A stretch of DNA of 64,000 bases, taken from positions 1,261,932 through 1,325,931 of the forward strand of contig JANEZZ010002705.1 in assembly GCA_026122225.1 (NCBI GenBank), given 5' to 3'. The translations under genes were made by a program, and so were the position numbers. This document shows, one piece after another, positions 54,991-64,000 of the stretch. Origin of the DNA: Heloderma charlesbogerti (Eukaryota; Chordata; Lepidosauria; Squamata; Helodermatidae). Within the stretch, counting starts at the first letter, position 1. The number at the start of each line of letters is the position of its first letter. A model generated the notes under the pieces. The model made no database searches. It was not told the origin of the DNA and saw only the letters and a program-made list of their open reading frames with translations.

Positions 54991-55960
54991 GATAACCTCT
55001 AAGGTACCTCCCTGCTCTGTGATTCTTTGATGGGGAGCTTCTGCCCTCCTCTCCATCTCTGAGCTCTTGCTCTTGCCTGTTGTGCTCAGCCTCAGGGATA
55101 CTGGCAAAGCAGTGAGATGTCTTGCTGCATTCCAAGCGTATCCAAGACACGCTGCTGGGGATGCGCCCCACGCTTTGTCAGGCTCAGGAGAAGTATGGAA
55201 ATTCTCCCTGATGCTCCCCTCATTTAGTTAAAAGATGTGCTTCCTAGTGGCAAGCTGGTGAGAGTATCTGTGGAGCCTTGGTTAAATAAATTTAATATTG
55301 TGTACGTTGCGAACAGTAAATAATGAGACCGTACTGTTCACGCTTTGTAAAATATAATAATGGAAAAGCAATTTCTTTGTTGCTGCTAAGAAGATTGGTG
55401 TCGTTCCGACACGCTGGGTATTACTCATATGCACATTAAAGAAATGGATCTCCAGTGTTTCTTTGTCTGAAACCTTTGATATATTTCACTGAAGTGTGGT
55501 GAAATCTATGGCATTGTGCTGTCGGTTCAAAGAGACTCTTTGTACACAAAGGTAGCAGTGTATGGTGGCAGAAGTAGCCTTTTCTCCTGGACAAGGATTC
55601 TGATTGTCTGAGACGAACATGCTCTGCCAAGGGCATCAGATGGCTGGCCTCAAGCAAACACATCATCCCTGAGGTCAATGCCTGCCCAGTTAAGTGCTTG
55701 CCCTTGCAAGTTTGTTAACAGTCACGGCATAGGCTAATTTCAAAAGCAGTTGGCAGCACAGGATCACAATACTTGATATGCCTGATTTAAATCTGAAGCA
55801 AATGTGGTGGCAGTGTGTGTGTCAAAATCATGTCACTGTTGTTTTCCTCTGGAAGTCTTCCATCCATCAGGAAGTGATGGGTTGGATAGCTAATCCTCTT
55901 CAGTTTACCCATTTGGGTTCTCTATTAAAATGAAGCTAGCTCCACTTTTCAATATAAGCA
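54991..55960. other. About 1 kb without a recognised feature
   Basis: No repeat family or exon recognised. Confidence 0.45.
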
Positions 55961-56510
55961 GAGAACATAAAGGCACAAAAGGAGCCCTGCTGGTTGAGAA
56001 AAGGGTCCATCTACAGCAGCCTCCTCCAACCTGGTGTCCTCCAGATGTTGCTGGACTACAACTTCCAGCATTCCTGACCATATGGCAAGCTGGCTTGGGC
56101 TGATGGGAGCTGGAATTCAAGATGTATGGCCTAGGGGTTGGGAACCTGTGGTCCTCCAGATGTTGCTTCCATCATCCCTGGCTGTTGGTCACATGGGCTG
56201 GGGCTGATGGAAGTTGGAATCCAAAATGTTTGATCTAGAGTGGGGAATCTGTGGCCTTCCAGATGTTGCTGGATTACAACTCCCATCATCCCTGAACTTT
56301 GGCCACACGGGCTGGGGCTGATGGGAGCTGGCTGCTTCTGGGGAGCTTACACCAGACCTTGAGGGCAATAGCCTCCCTACCCAGCAATTGGTATTGTGGG
56401 TTATACTGCCTTTGAACCTAGAGGTTCTATTTAGATACCATGATGGATAGCCACTGGTAGACCCATTCTCCATCCATTTGTCAAATCCAGTTCTAAAGAG
56501 GGTGGCCAAG
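55961..56510 (-). mobile_element. Diverged CR1-type 3' end interrupted by MITEs
   Basis: The tail side (55961-56003, 'GCAGAGAACATAAAGGCACA', 'GAGCCCTGCTGG') and the inner side (about 56335-56510, 'CCAGCAATTGGTATTGTGGG', 'GTCAAATCCAGTTCTAAAGA') belong to one old copy. About 330 bp of MITE sequence lies between them. Confidence 0.65.
56004..56334. mobile_element. Cluster of about three palindromic MITE copies
   Basis: 'CTCCAACCTGGTGTCCTCCA', 'GGGAACCTGTGGTCCTCCAG' and 'GGGAATCTGTGGCCTTCCAG' mark three left ends at about 56022, 56141 and 56240. Each is followed by 'GCTGATGG(G/A)AG' halves. The first two share a border, so they arose by tandem duplication or nested insertion. Confidence 0.65.
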
Positions 56511-56751
56511 AACTCCAGGCTTTACATCTTGTTTTCATCGAAGCAAATAAATAATAGGTGGCCAATTGGCAATAATTGACTGGTCAAATGGTGCACCAAC
56601 TATATTCCCCCTCACTCCTGTTATAGAAAACCAGGCAGCTGGGTGACTGTTTAACTGTGTCAAAAATTATTTTGCTTTGCACATTGTGCCAGTAAGAGAA
56701 GCAAGCTTATTTTGGTACCTTTTAATTATTCAAGGAATTTCTGTCATCTGA
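56511..56751. other. No recognisable feature
   Basis: Nothing recognised. Confidence 0.4.
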
Positions 56752-57029
56752 AGGATTGCCTTCTCCTGTATGAGTCTGTCCTTGGACTAAGATTGCCAGC
56801 TGCCAGGCCTCAGCTAAGCTCATTGAAAGGTCATGAGGTCCAGCGCTGTCTGATGTCAGGTTCTGGCACAGGCAGGCAAGGATCCAAGGATCCAAGGATC
56901 CTTGCCTGCTTGTGCCAGAACCTGACATCAGACAGCGCTGGACCTCATGACCTTTCAATGAGCTTAGCTAAGGCCTGGCAGCTGGCAATCTTAGTCCAAG
57001 GACAGACTCATACAGGAGAAGGCAATCCT
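56752..57029. repeat. Inverted repeat with about 135-bp arms
   Basis: The left arm (from AGGATTGCC at 56752) and the right arm (ending GGCAATCCT at 57029) pair almost perfectly through 'TCATGAGGTCCAGCGCTGTC'. I count two mismatches. Three GGATCCAA-type units fill the centre (56880-56900). Similar frames appear on both strands only because of the symmetry. Confidence 0.92.
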
Positions 57030-57332
57030 GACATTATTGTAGGCAAGTGACGTTATTGTAGATGAGAGAAGAGGTCAGGTTCTGGAGTAAGCAGATAAGG
57101 AGGCAAGGCAAAGGGGGAGCCTGTTCAGCAGCTTCTCTCAGGGACGAATTGCTCAGACTGAGGAGCCAAGCCTCGAGCAACGCTTGTATGGGGCCAGCTA
57201 GGCCCCTATTGGTTCGTCACATCACCTGGTTTGGCTGTGCTGAAAAGCTGTAGTACTCTCCCTGTCCATGACATGGGTGGTACTGCAGTGCAGCAGAGAT
57301 CAGATTGGAAGCTTCTTCTGCCAGGGAGTAAG
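57030..57332. other. No recognisable feature
   Basis: Nothing recognised. Confidence 0.4.
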
Positions 57333-57445
57333 TCAGGGGTGAGCAACTTGTTGCCCTCTGGATACTTTGGCCTACAACTCCCATCATCCCTCACTCATTG
57401 CCTATACTATGGCTGATGGGAGTTGTAGGGCAAAACATCCAGAGG
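57333..57445. mobile_element. Palindromic MITE, diverged
   Basis: 'CTACAACTCCCATCATCCCT' is inverted as 'GGCTGATGGGAGTTGTAGGG', and the outer 'TTGCCCTCTGGATACTTTGG' as 'CATCCAGAGGGCCT'. The target duplication is unclear. Confidence 0.7.
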
Positions 57446-57932
57446 GCCTACAGTCTGTGGTTCAAGAGACCCATAGCACCTTATCTCAGTTGTCTCTACT
57501 CTGGGTGCTCCCTCTGTCAGAACCTACATGGATGGCTGTCAGAGAACAGGGCCTTTCTGTGGTGGCACCCTGACTGTGATCACTTTACTTTCTTTTAGAT
57601 GCCAGGCAGGTAAAAACTGTTTCATTTGCTCAAGCCTTTCACACAGGAGTGGGGAACCTGTGGCCCTCCAGATTTTGTTGGACTCCCACCAGCCCCAGCC
57701 AGCATGGCCAATGGTCAGGGATGATGGGAGTTGTAATCCAACAACATCTGGAGAGCCACAAGTTCCCCACTTCTGCTTTAACAGAGCATAGTGTATTATA
57801 CAGCTGTTGTCCTGCTACTGATCCCTCTTACCTTAATTGCTTTGCATTTTATTCTCAGATTGTATTCATCTGTTGTGATATGCCATGGGGATCACTTTGA
57901 TTAAAAGAAACATCTTTAAGATAAAATAAATA
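57446..57932 (+). mobile_element. L2 LINE 3' end interrupted by a MITE
   Basis: 'ACAGGGCCTTTCTGTGGTGG' followed by 'CACCCTGACTGTGATC' is an L2 coding remnant. The 3' tail continues after the MITE, from about 57784 to 'AAGATAAAATAAATAA' at 57932. Confidence 0.6.
57644..57775. mobile_element. Palindromic MITE, 132 bp, in an L2
   Basis: It starts CAGGAGTGGGGAACCTGTGG and ends with the inverse, CCACAAGTTCCCCACTTCTG. The flanks CTTTCACA (57636-57643) and CTTTAACA (57776-57783) match at seven of eight. Confidence 0.8.
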
Positions 57933-58290
57933 ACTCAGTTTTCCCATACAAGCACATACCTGAAAGTAGCACAACTGTGCATTTTAAAGCTGCATCCTTA
58001 CTGTAAAGATGTGCAGGGAAATTTAAAAACACACGCAGAACACTGGATCCTTGGGGAAATGAATTGCTCATGGCAGTCTTACATTGCAGCCTCAGAGCTG
58101 AGAATAAATCTCAGAGATGGTCTGATGCAATTTGTGCCAACAGGCAGGTTGCTCATTTGTCATTCTTCATCAAGCTTTAACACCGGAGGTGTGGGGGGCA
58201 GCGGATGGCTTCTTCACATCTCTTCCCAGGAGAGGGAACAGAGCAGGTTTGGAAATAATGTGGTGTTAACAGCATGTGGCCAGCATTTTA

Positions 58291-58324
<34 letters not shown>

Positions 58325-58854
58325 CCTGACAGGTTTGGGACCGCGTAAGCCAATTTAGTCCATCTATATCCATTTTATTTATATATCAATTTAGAGCTGC
58401 TTTTGTAACAAGTATTTATTCAAAACAATATATATCTCAACACTTATTGCACACATAATTTTTTACCATATAGGTGTGTGTTTTCCAGCTGATTTTCATA
58501 TGATTTGTACCTGAAAATACTTCTAATAGCTTGTACAGTCTACAGTCACCCAGTGTCCTGTCCCAATTAGCAATCTGCTTCTGGATCTCTTATTGTGTGA
58601 GTTAGAACCTCGCCAGGAAGGCATATTAGTTGTTGGTCCAAGTTTAATCTAACCGATTTCTCTATTCAGTATCAAAGCCATATATCGGGTCATCTCACTT
58701 ACTCTATAATGACATCTATATTCTTTGATTTTAGTCCTGGCCTGTGTTCAATGGCCTTTCAGTAGAAGTGCAGTGGGCAAGCTCCCTAGGGCACACTTTG
58801 ATGACTCCATATTTACACATGTCTGTCCGTTAGACACACTTGTGTGTTGGGTGT
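57933..58854. other. Mostly unassigned, with a (GT)n microsatellite
   Basis: A (GT)n run of about 15 units lies at 58293-58322. The rest shows no recognised repeat or exon. Confidence 0.5.
58293..58322 (+). repeat. (GT)n microsatellite
   Basis: Perfect dinucleotide run. Confidence 0.95.
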
Positions 58855-59150
58855 AACGTGTGGTCAGGGAGGCCTGATTTCAATTCCCCTTTTCTCCAGA
58901 TGTCTGGTAAGAAGTACAGGGAAAGACCTCTGCCTAAGAGCCAGGAGAAACGCTGCCATCAGAGTAGACCAGCCTTCCCCAACCTGGTGCTCTCCAAATG
59001 GTTTAGACGACAACTCCAAGCTTTCTGGACCATTGGTAATGCAGGCAGGGGCTGACAGGAGTTGAAATCCAAAACATCTAAAGGGCACCAGGTTGGGGGA
59101 TGCTCGAGTAGACAATGCTGAGATAGGTGAACCAATGCTCCGACTCAGGG
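58855..59150 (+). mobile_element. tRNA-derived SINE split by a MITE
   Basis: The left part ('TTTCAATTCCCCTTTTCTCC', 'GACCTCTGCCTAAGAGCCAG') and the right part ('AATGCTGAGATAGGTGAACC', 'CCGACTCAGG') belong to one SINE. They are separated by 58970-59105. Confidence 0.8.
58970..59105. mobile_element. Palindromic MITE, 136 bp, with perfect 8-bp TSD
   Basis: It starts CAGCCTTCCCCAACCTGGTG and ends CACCAGGTTGGGGGATGCTC. The flanks are identical: GAGTAGAC at 58962-58969 and 59106-59113. Excising the element and one target copy restores the SINE reading. This is the best proof in the window that the family moves as a unit with 8-bp duplications. Confidence 0.9.
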
Positions 59151-59369
59151 TTATATCCAGTGTTAGTCCTACATAGAGTAGACGCATTGAAATGAAGAGG
59201 ACACAAGTTAGCATTCCATTGCATACAACCCAATAGACCCAATGCTCAGTATGAGTTAGCTTCATATAACTATGATACACATGGCCCAGATGAAGTAAAG
59301 CGCCAGTGTGGACAGATCCGGCTTTTTCCCTTATCTTGTTCGAAAGACAACAGTGACAGTCTCATGTAT

Positions 59370-60745
59370 TGTGTCCAGTTCTGGGTGCCACACTTGAAGA
59401 AGGATGCAGACAAACTGGAGAGGGTCCAGAGGAGGGCAACAAAGATGATCAGGGGACTGGAAACAAAGCCCTATGAGGAGACACTGAAAGAACTGGGCAT
59501 GTTTACCCTTGAGAAGAGAAGACTGAGGGGAGATAGGATAGCGCTCTTCAAGTACTTGAAAGGCTGTCACAGAGAGGAAGGCCAGGATCTCTTCTCGATC
59601 ATCCGAGAATGCAGGACATGGAATCATGGGCTGAAGTGACAGGAAGCCAGATTCCGGCTGAACATCAGGAAAAACTTCCTGACTGTTAGAGCAATACGAC
59701 AATGGAACCAATGACCTGGGGAGGTGGTGGGCTCTCCCACACTGGAGGCCTTCAAGACGAGGCTGGACAGCCATCTGTCAGGGATGCTTTGACTGGGATT
59801 CCTGCATTGAGCAGGGACTCAATGGTCTTGTAGGCCCATTCCAGCCCTACTATTCTATGATTCTCTGATTCTAACAAAGGTGATCAGGGAACTGGAAACA
59901 AAGCCCTATGAAGAGAGACTGAAAGAACTAGGCATGTTTAGCCTTGAGAAGAGAAGACTGAGGGTAGATAGGATAGCGCTCTTCAAGTACTTGAAAGGCT
60001 GTCACAGAGAAGAAGGCCGGGATCTCTTCTCGATCATCCGAGAATGCAGGACATGGAATCATGGGCTGAAGTGACAGGAAGCCAGATTCCGGCTGAACAT
60101 CAGGAAAAACTTCCTGACTGTTAGAGCAATACGACAATGGAACCAATGACCTGGGGAGGTGGTGGGCTCTCCCACACTGGAGGCGTTCAAGACGAGGCTG
60201 GACAGCCATCTGTCAGGGATGCTTTGACTGGGATTCCTGCATTGAGCAGGGACTCAATGGTCTTGTAGGCCCATTCCAGCCCTACTATTCTACGATTCTC
60301 TGATTCTAACAAAGGTGATCAGGGAACTGGAAACAAAGCCCTATGAAGAGAGACTGAAAGAACCAGGCATGTTTAGCCTTGAGAAGAGAAGACTGAGGGT
60401 AGATAGGATAGCGCTCTTCAAGTACTTGAAAGGTTGTCACAGAGAGGAAGGCCAGGATCTCTCCTCAATCATCCCAGAATGCAGGACACAGAATCATGGG
60501 CTCAAGTTACAGGAAGCCAGATTCCAGCTGAACATCAGGAAAAACTTCCTGACTGTTAGAGCAGTACAACAATGGAACCAACTACCTAGGGAGGTGGTGG
60601 GCTCTCCCACACTGGAGTCATTCAAGACGAGGCAGGACAACCATCTGTCAGGGATGCTTTGACTGGGATTCCTGCATTGAGCAGGGGGTTAGACTTGATG
60701 GTCTTATAGGCCCCTTCCAACCCTACTGTTCTATGACTGTGATTC
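59370..60745 (+). repeat. Tandem array of three CR1 3' ends, 435-bp period
   Basis: 'TGATCAGGG(G/A)ACTGGAAACA' begins at 59446, 59881 and 60316, exactly 435 bp apart. Each unit runs from ORF2 C-terminal codons ('LETKPYEE(R/T)LKE') through the untranslated tail and octamers ('ATTCTCTGATTCTAAC') and then restarts. Unit 1 extends further 5' (to about 59370). Units 2 and 3 share the variant start 'AAAGGTGATCAGGGAACTGG', so unit 3 derives from a unit-2-like copy. CR1 insertion alone would not give an identical start point. Confidence 0.93.
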
Positions 60746-61224
60746 TGTGTAGCACTCAGCTGCCTGCGTCTCCCATTGTGTTACATCTCTCATGGTCTCT
60801 TATCTGTGAGATGTTTTGCTCAGAACGAAGCTGCCGGACTGATGGAAACGCTGTCCAAATGTTGATGGTTTCCATTCTGTTCTGAGTGTATAATGAGATG
60901 GTGTGAGATGCCCCCATTCTTCACAGTGTAAAGGTGTGGGCACCACTTGTGGCTATCATGTTGAACCTGTCTGTTTGCACTGGTATTTTTAGCCCCAGCC
61001 CTGCCAAGAACCGGAGTGCGCTTTGGATCTGGCAGTAACTTTGCATCACAGAGCACCATCTGGTGCGGTGTTGAGGGGTTCTTTCTAATAAAACACTACC
61101 CAAATCCTTGCTCTACCCAGCCTAGTACCATACTAGGCTTGAGTTTTGCTGATTTGCACATCCCTAGCTGAGGGAGATGGGAAGGGAAGCAGGGCTGTTC
61201 CATCGGCCCTGCTGAAAGTCCATT
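60746..61224. other. No recognisable feature
   Basis: Nothing recognised apart from 'GCACATCCCTAG' at 61156, which resembles the end of the TAGGGATGT hAT-like group. Confidence 0.4.
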
Positions 61225-61380
61225 TTTCCCCCCTTCTTCCCTCCTCATTCCTTTTTCCTTGTGTACCGTGTCTGTTAGATTGTAAGCCTGCGGGCAGGGA
61301 CTATCTTCCTTCATTGATAATTTGAAGGCCGCCACAGGAACCTTTGTGGCTGAGGAGCAGGATACAAATACTCTAAATAA

Positions 61381-61425
<45 letters not shown>
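61225..61425 (+). mobile_element. LINE/SINE-like tail ending in (GATA)n
   Basis: 'CTGTTAGATTGTAAGCCTGC', 'GGGCAGGGACTATCTTCCTT', 'GGCTGAGGAGCAGGATACAA' and a (GATA)n run at 61381-61425. It is the best-kept copy of the family at 14590 and 21840. Confidence 0.65.
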
Positions 61426-61590
61426 CCTAAAGCTGAATAGGACTTGTACATGGGCCAGTCCCAAAATTATCAAAATAATGGAGTACCACAGATGCACTGG
61501 CACCACTCTTGGAAACAATATCAGGTAAATCAGAACTCCAAATTCTGGGGGAAATTTCGGTGGGGGAAATTTCATGCACATCCCTAGTAT
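61426..61590 (-). mobile_element. Possible remnant of a TAGGGATGT hAT-like element
   Basis: It ends 'TTTCATGCACATCCCTAG' near 61588, matching the terminal sequence of the group. The other end is not clear. Confidence 0.35.
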
Positions 61591-63210
61591 ATTTGTAGCA
61601 AAATAGACATTTGAACCATTTTTGCAAATGGTGCAGCCCCCTCTCCCCTTAAATGGAGATGGTTCCTCTGTAGGAAAGAAGTAACATATGTGAAGTAACC
61701 CTGAATCGGACCACAAAAATGGAATACTATGGCAGGGGGGTGCTTAGGTCAAAGAATGCTGTGAGTACAAGGGGGAAATGGCTACCAAAAATGACTGCAA
61801 ATTAGGCCATCAACAATTCAGCTGGAAAGTCAGAGCATGTAGGATTCTCTGGATATTCATCCTAATGCTTCAGAAGTCAAGAATACCATTATTTTTTTTA
61901 ACTTGCCAGAGGCTGGGAATGAATAACAAGGAACAGTTTGCACTCTTCATGAGTGCCTTCTGCTGTTAAAATGTTCCCAAGCATCTAGATCTGTTCTCAG
62001 TCAAGAATTAATTGTTAGGCTAGACGGACCACCAGACTTTGGTTGTTGTTTTTAATGTTAATTAGACTGTATTATCGCTATTAATACTCAGTCCACACTC
62101 CATCAGAGACATTTATGGGTTTGCTTTGCATTAAACAAAGTCAGCTTGAATTGACTACCCAGAGAAGCTATAAGCAGGATGGCCAAGGTCATATTGCTGA
62201 CATGTGAACAAAGAGCCAGACATCAAAGTGCTCAAGAATATATCTTGACTTCAAAATGATATTCTTTCTCTTGGCTTTCTCTGAAGCCTGGAAAGGAGAG
62301 GAGAGCACAGCTATTAGGATGGAAGAAATAGTTACTATGGTTACTGTTGTCATGTCGGTGACTATTAGGTGAGTATCCCAGCAGGATGCCTCTGTCCATC
62401 TAGCTGTGTTTTTAAAGTCTGATTGTATTGATATGCGCTGATCAGGCTTCTGGTGCTGTGCTACCTCTGCACGCTTTTTATCCCTGCGAGGATGAGTTTT
62501 GTTTCTTATCATATTTGCAAGGGAGGCTTAGAGTAGAACCGTTGAAATCGATTCACGTAGTCATGACTGTTGATTTCAGCGGGTCTACTCTACGCGTGAT
62601 AAGTCATATGACTTAAGTTTGGTTCCAACCACAGAGGAAATTATTGAGAACCACACCAGAACTTTTATGGTGATGAAGGGGAGAGTGTGGGAGAAATGTT
62701 AAGACGCCTCATATATTCTGAGACTGAAATTTTCAGCGATCCTGCAGTGGTCCTGATTGTCTGTCCCTTATGCCTGCAATTTGGAATGGGAGGGAAGTTC
62801 TCATTGTGGGGGAGCAGCGGAGGGTGGGACAGATAATGATAGGGAGGGAAGACAGTGGGCAAATGCAGTTACATATATTTAGAGCTCGGTTGCGGTTGGG
62901 AAAAGACTGGCTGATGTTGCTGTAATAGAAAGTGTTGATCTTCCGTCCGGCTGCATGATATCATCAGGAAGCAGCAGCTTTCATGAGGTTCTGGCAGTAA
63001 AGCACTTGGAAAAGCTGGCTCTGTCTCAGTTGTGTTGATAATTCAGTTACAACCACTATGGTAGAGCCTCACTTAGCCAGCCTCATAGGTAAATGTTACT
63101 ACAGTGTCATTTGTAGTCCAGATTGGGCTTGCCTAATGAAGCTAGGGCTCCAGTGGAGTCCAGGCAGCACTGACCTAGTCATCCAAGTTCCCTGGCATCA
63201 GATGTTAGCT
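61591..63210. other. About 1.6 kb, mostly unassigned
   Basis: A short inverted pair, 'AGTAGAACCGTTGAAATC' (62532) and 'GATTTCAGCGGGTCTACTCT' (62572), is a dispersed fragment of unknown family. No exon, RNA gene or other repeat is recognised. Confidence 0.45.
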
Positions 63211-63837
63211 CAGGGTGTCAAACCTCTTTCATCCAGGGGGCTAAATTCAATTTTGGAGAAGCTCTCAGGGGCCACATTCCAGTGGTGGATGGGGCCGAAG
63301 GCAAAAGGGGCAGGGCCTAAATACAGGGCAAGCCCTACCATTAGGCAGAGTGAGGCAGTTGTCTCAGGCGGCAGATGCTGAGAGGTGGCAGCAAGGTGTT
63401 GGAGGAGAGAGCTGAGTGCCACACAGCCTTCCCTGTGCCCCCTAAGCTAGTCTGCTGCCTTCAGGTGTTGTAGAGGATGTTGTCCCATCACCAGTGTTGA
63501 AGAAAGCTTTAATTGTCAGTGTAGTCAGTTTTCATACATGGAATGGGAGAGGGCGCCATCTTGTTCTTTGTTTCAGGAAGCAAAATATCTTGGGCTGGCC
63601 TAGCCTAAATACCACAAATACTGGCATATTTTTGCTTAAAGCCCTTAATGCCAGTAACTAGGTCTTAGGCGAGGCATTCGACATTTTGGAGTGGGGGAAT
63701 ACTACGCAAAAGTTAGGAAATCACCAAACGATTGGTGTTTGGGAGGAAGTGTATGGTGCCAGGGGAGGGGTGTGTGGCCATCTGGGGAACTCGAGGGGGC
63801 TGGCTTTGGCCCATGGGCCTGATGTTCAACACCCCTG
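63211..63837. mobile_element. hAT-like element with CAGGGTGTCAAAC ends, hosting a second element
   Basis: The left end CAGGGTGTCAAAC and the right end GTTCAACACCCCTG are inverses. 'GGGGCTAAATTCAATTTTGG' and 'GGGGCCACATTCC' lie inside. Without the nested element it is about 340 bp. The flanks match poorly (about five of eight), so it is old. Confidence 0.6.
63324..63603. mobile_element. hAT-like MITE, 280 bp, nested, perfect 8-bp TSD
   Basis: It starts CAGGGCAAGCCCTACCATTA and ends TTGGGCTGGCCTAG, imperfect inverses. The flanks CCTAAATA at 63316-63323 and 63604-63611 are identical. The body aligns with 48437-48764. Confidence 0.82.
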
Positions 63838-64000
63838 CATTAGGTGGTAAGATATAATTGTATAAACAGAAGCCCACATACAGACACATGGCGGGGACCA
63901 GTTGAGTCTTGTACAAGAAAGCAACTAGGTTGCCTTCCTCATGGAAAGATTGCAATGAAGCTGGATTAGTGGTGATCAAGAGGGAGTCAAAACACACAAA
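63838..64000. other. No recognisable feature
   Basis: Nothing recognised up to the window end. Confidence 0.4.

Noticed and set aside
56712..57050. 112-codon frame and its opposite-strand twin as related proteins
   Set aside because: They are similar only because the sequence is an inverted repeat.
1..64000. Endogenous retrovirus or LTR element
   Set aside because: I found no LTR pair, primer-binding site or retroviral frame; all reverse-transcriptase signals are CR1 or L2.

Overview
This window is non-coding, repeat-dense vertebrate DNA, most likely from a squamate reptile (lizard or snake). The evidence is several Sauria-type SINEs (tRNA-like head, tail running through 'CTCACAGGGTTGTTGTGA' to 'GGCAGGATATAAA'), many CR1 LINE 3' ends with the ATTCTATG octamer tail, CR1 3' ends with a TTCTTATG-type tail, L2 3' ends, a second tRNA-derived SINE family, and many hAT-like non-autonomous elements with 8-bp target-site duplications (TSDs). 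I see no convincing host exon, rRNA gene, functional tRNA gene or CRISPR array. The only protein-coding signatures are broken CR1 and L2 reverse transcriptases.

The dominant structure is a giant inverted repeat. Positions 1-21511 reappear in reverse complement at 22835-44346, around a 1323-bp unpaired spacer (21512-22834). Mirror coordinates sum to 44347 for the outer 8.4 kb and to 44346 for the rest. I could trace this offset to one homopolymer difference: six G at 8421-8426 against seven C at 35920-35926. Every reading frame and homopolymer run I compared was otherwise identical. The arm reaches base 1, so its outer limit is not visible. It is either a very young or gene-conversion-homogenised palindrome, or a fold-back assembly error; sequence alone cannot decide.

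Each arm holds, from outside inwards: a palindromic MITE, L2 and CR1 tails, a long L2 3' end, a GGAA/GGCA microsatellite, a SINE split by a MITE, an A/T-rich minisatellite, an L2 split by a ~957-bp hAT-like element that itself holds a 136-bp palindromic MITE, an element with inverted ends around a SINE, Sauria SINEs, a 5S rRNA-CR1 chimera, a second long L2 3' end, more SINEs, small foldback elements, and a 2-kb CR1 with most of a reverse transcriptase. The spacer holds a separate CR1 3' fragment, an imperfect internal duplication and a LINE/SINE-like tail.

The right flank (44347-64000) is single-copy in this window. It holds a 72-bp minisatellite, an L2 reverse-transcriptase fragment, a CR1 split by a hairpin-rich hAT-like element with perfect TSDs, nested hAT-like elements, a Sauria SINE with an internal CT-rich expansion, a second long CR1 with a mutated catalytic aspartate, two hAT-like elements that share a target duplication, a ~135-bp-arm inverted repeat, a 435-bp-period tandem array of CR1 3' ends, and more nested hAT-like elements. 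Several nested insertions give a relative order of events.
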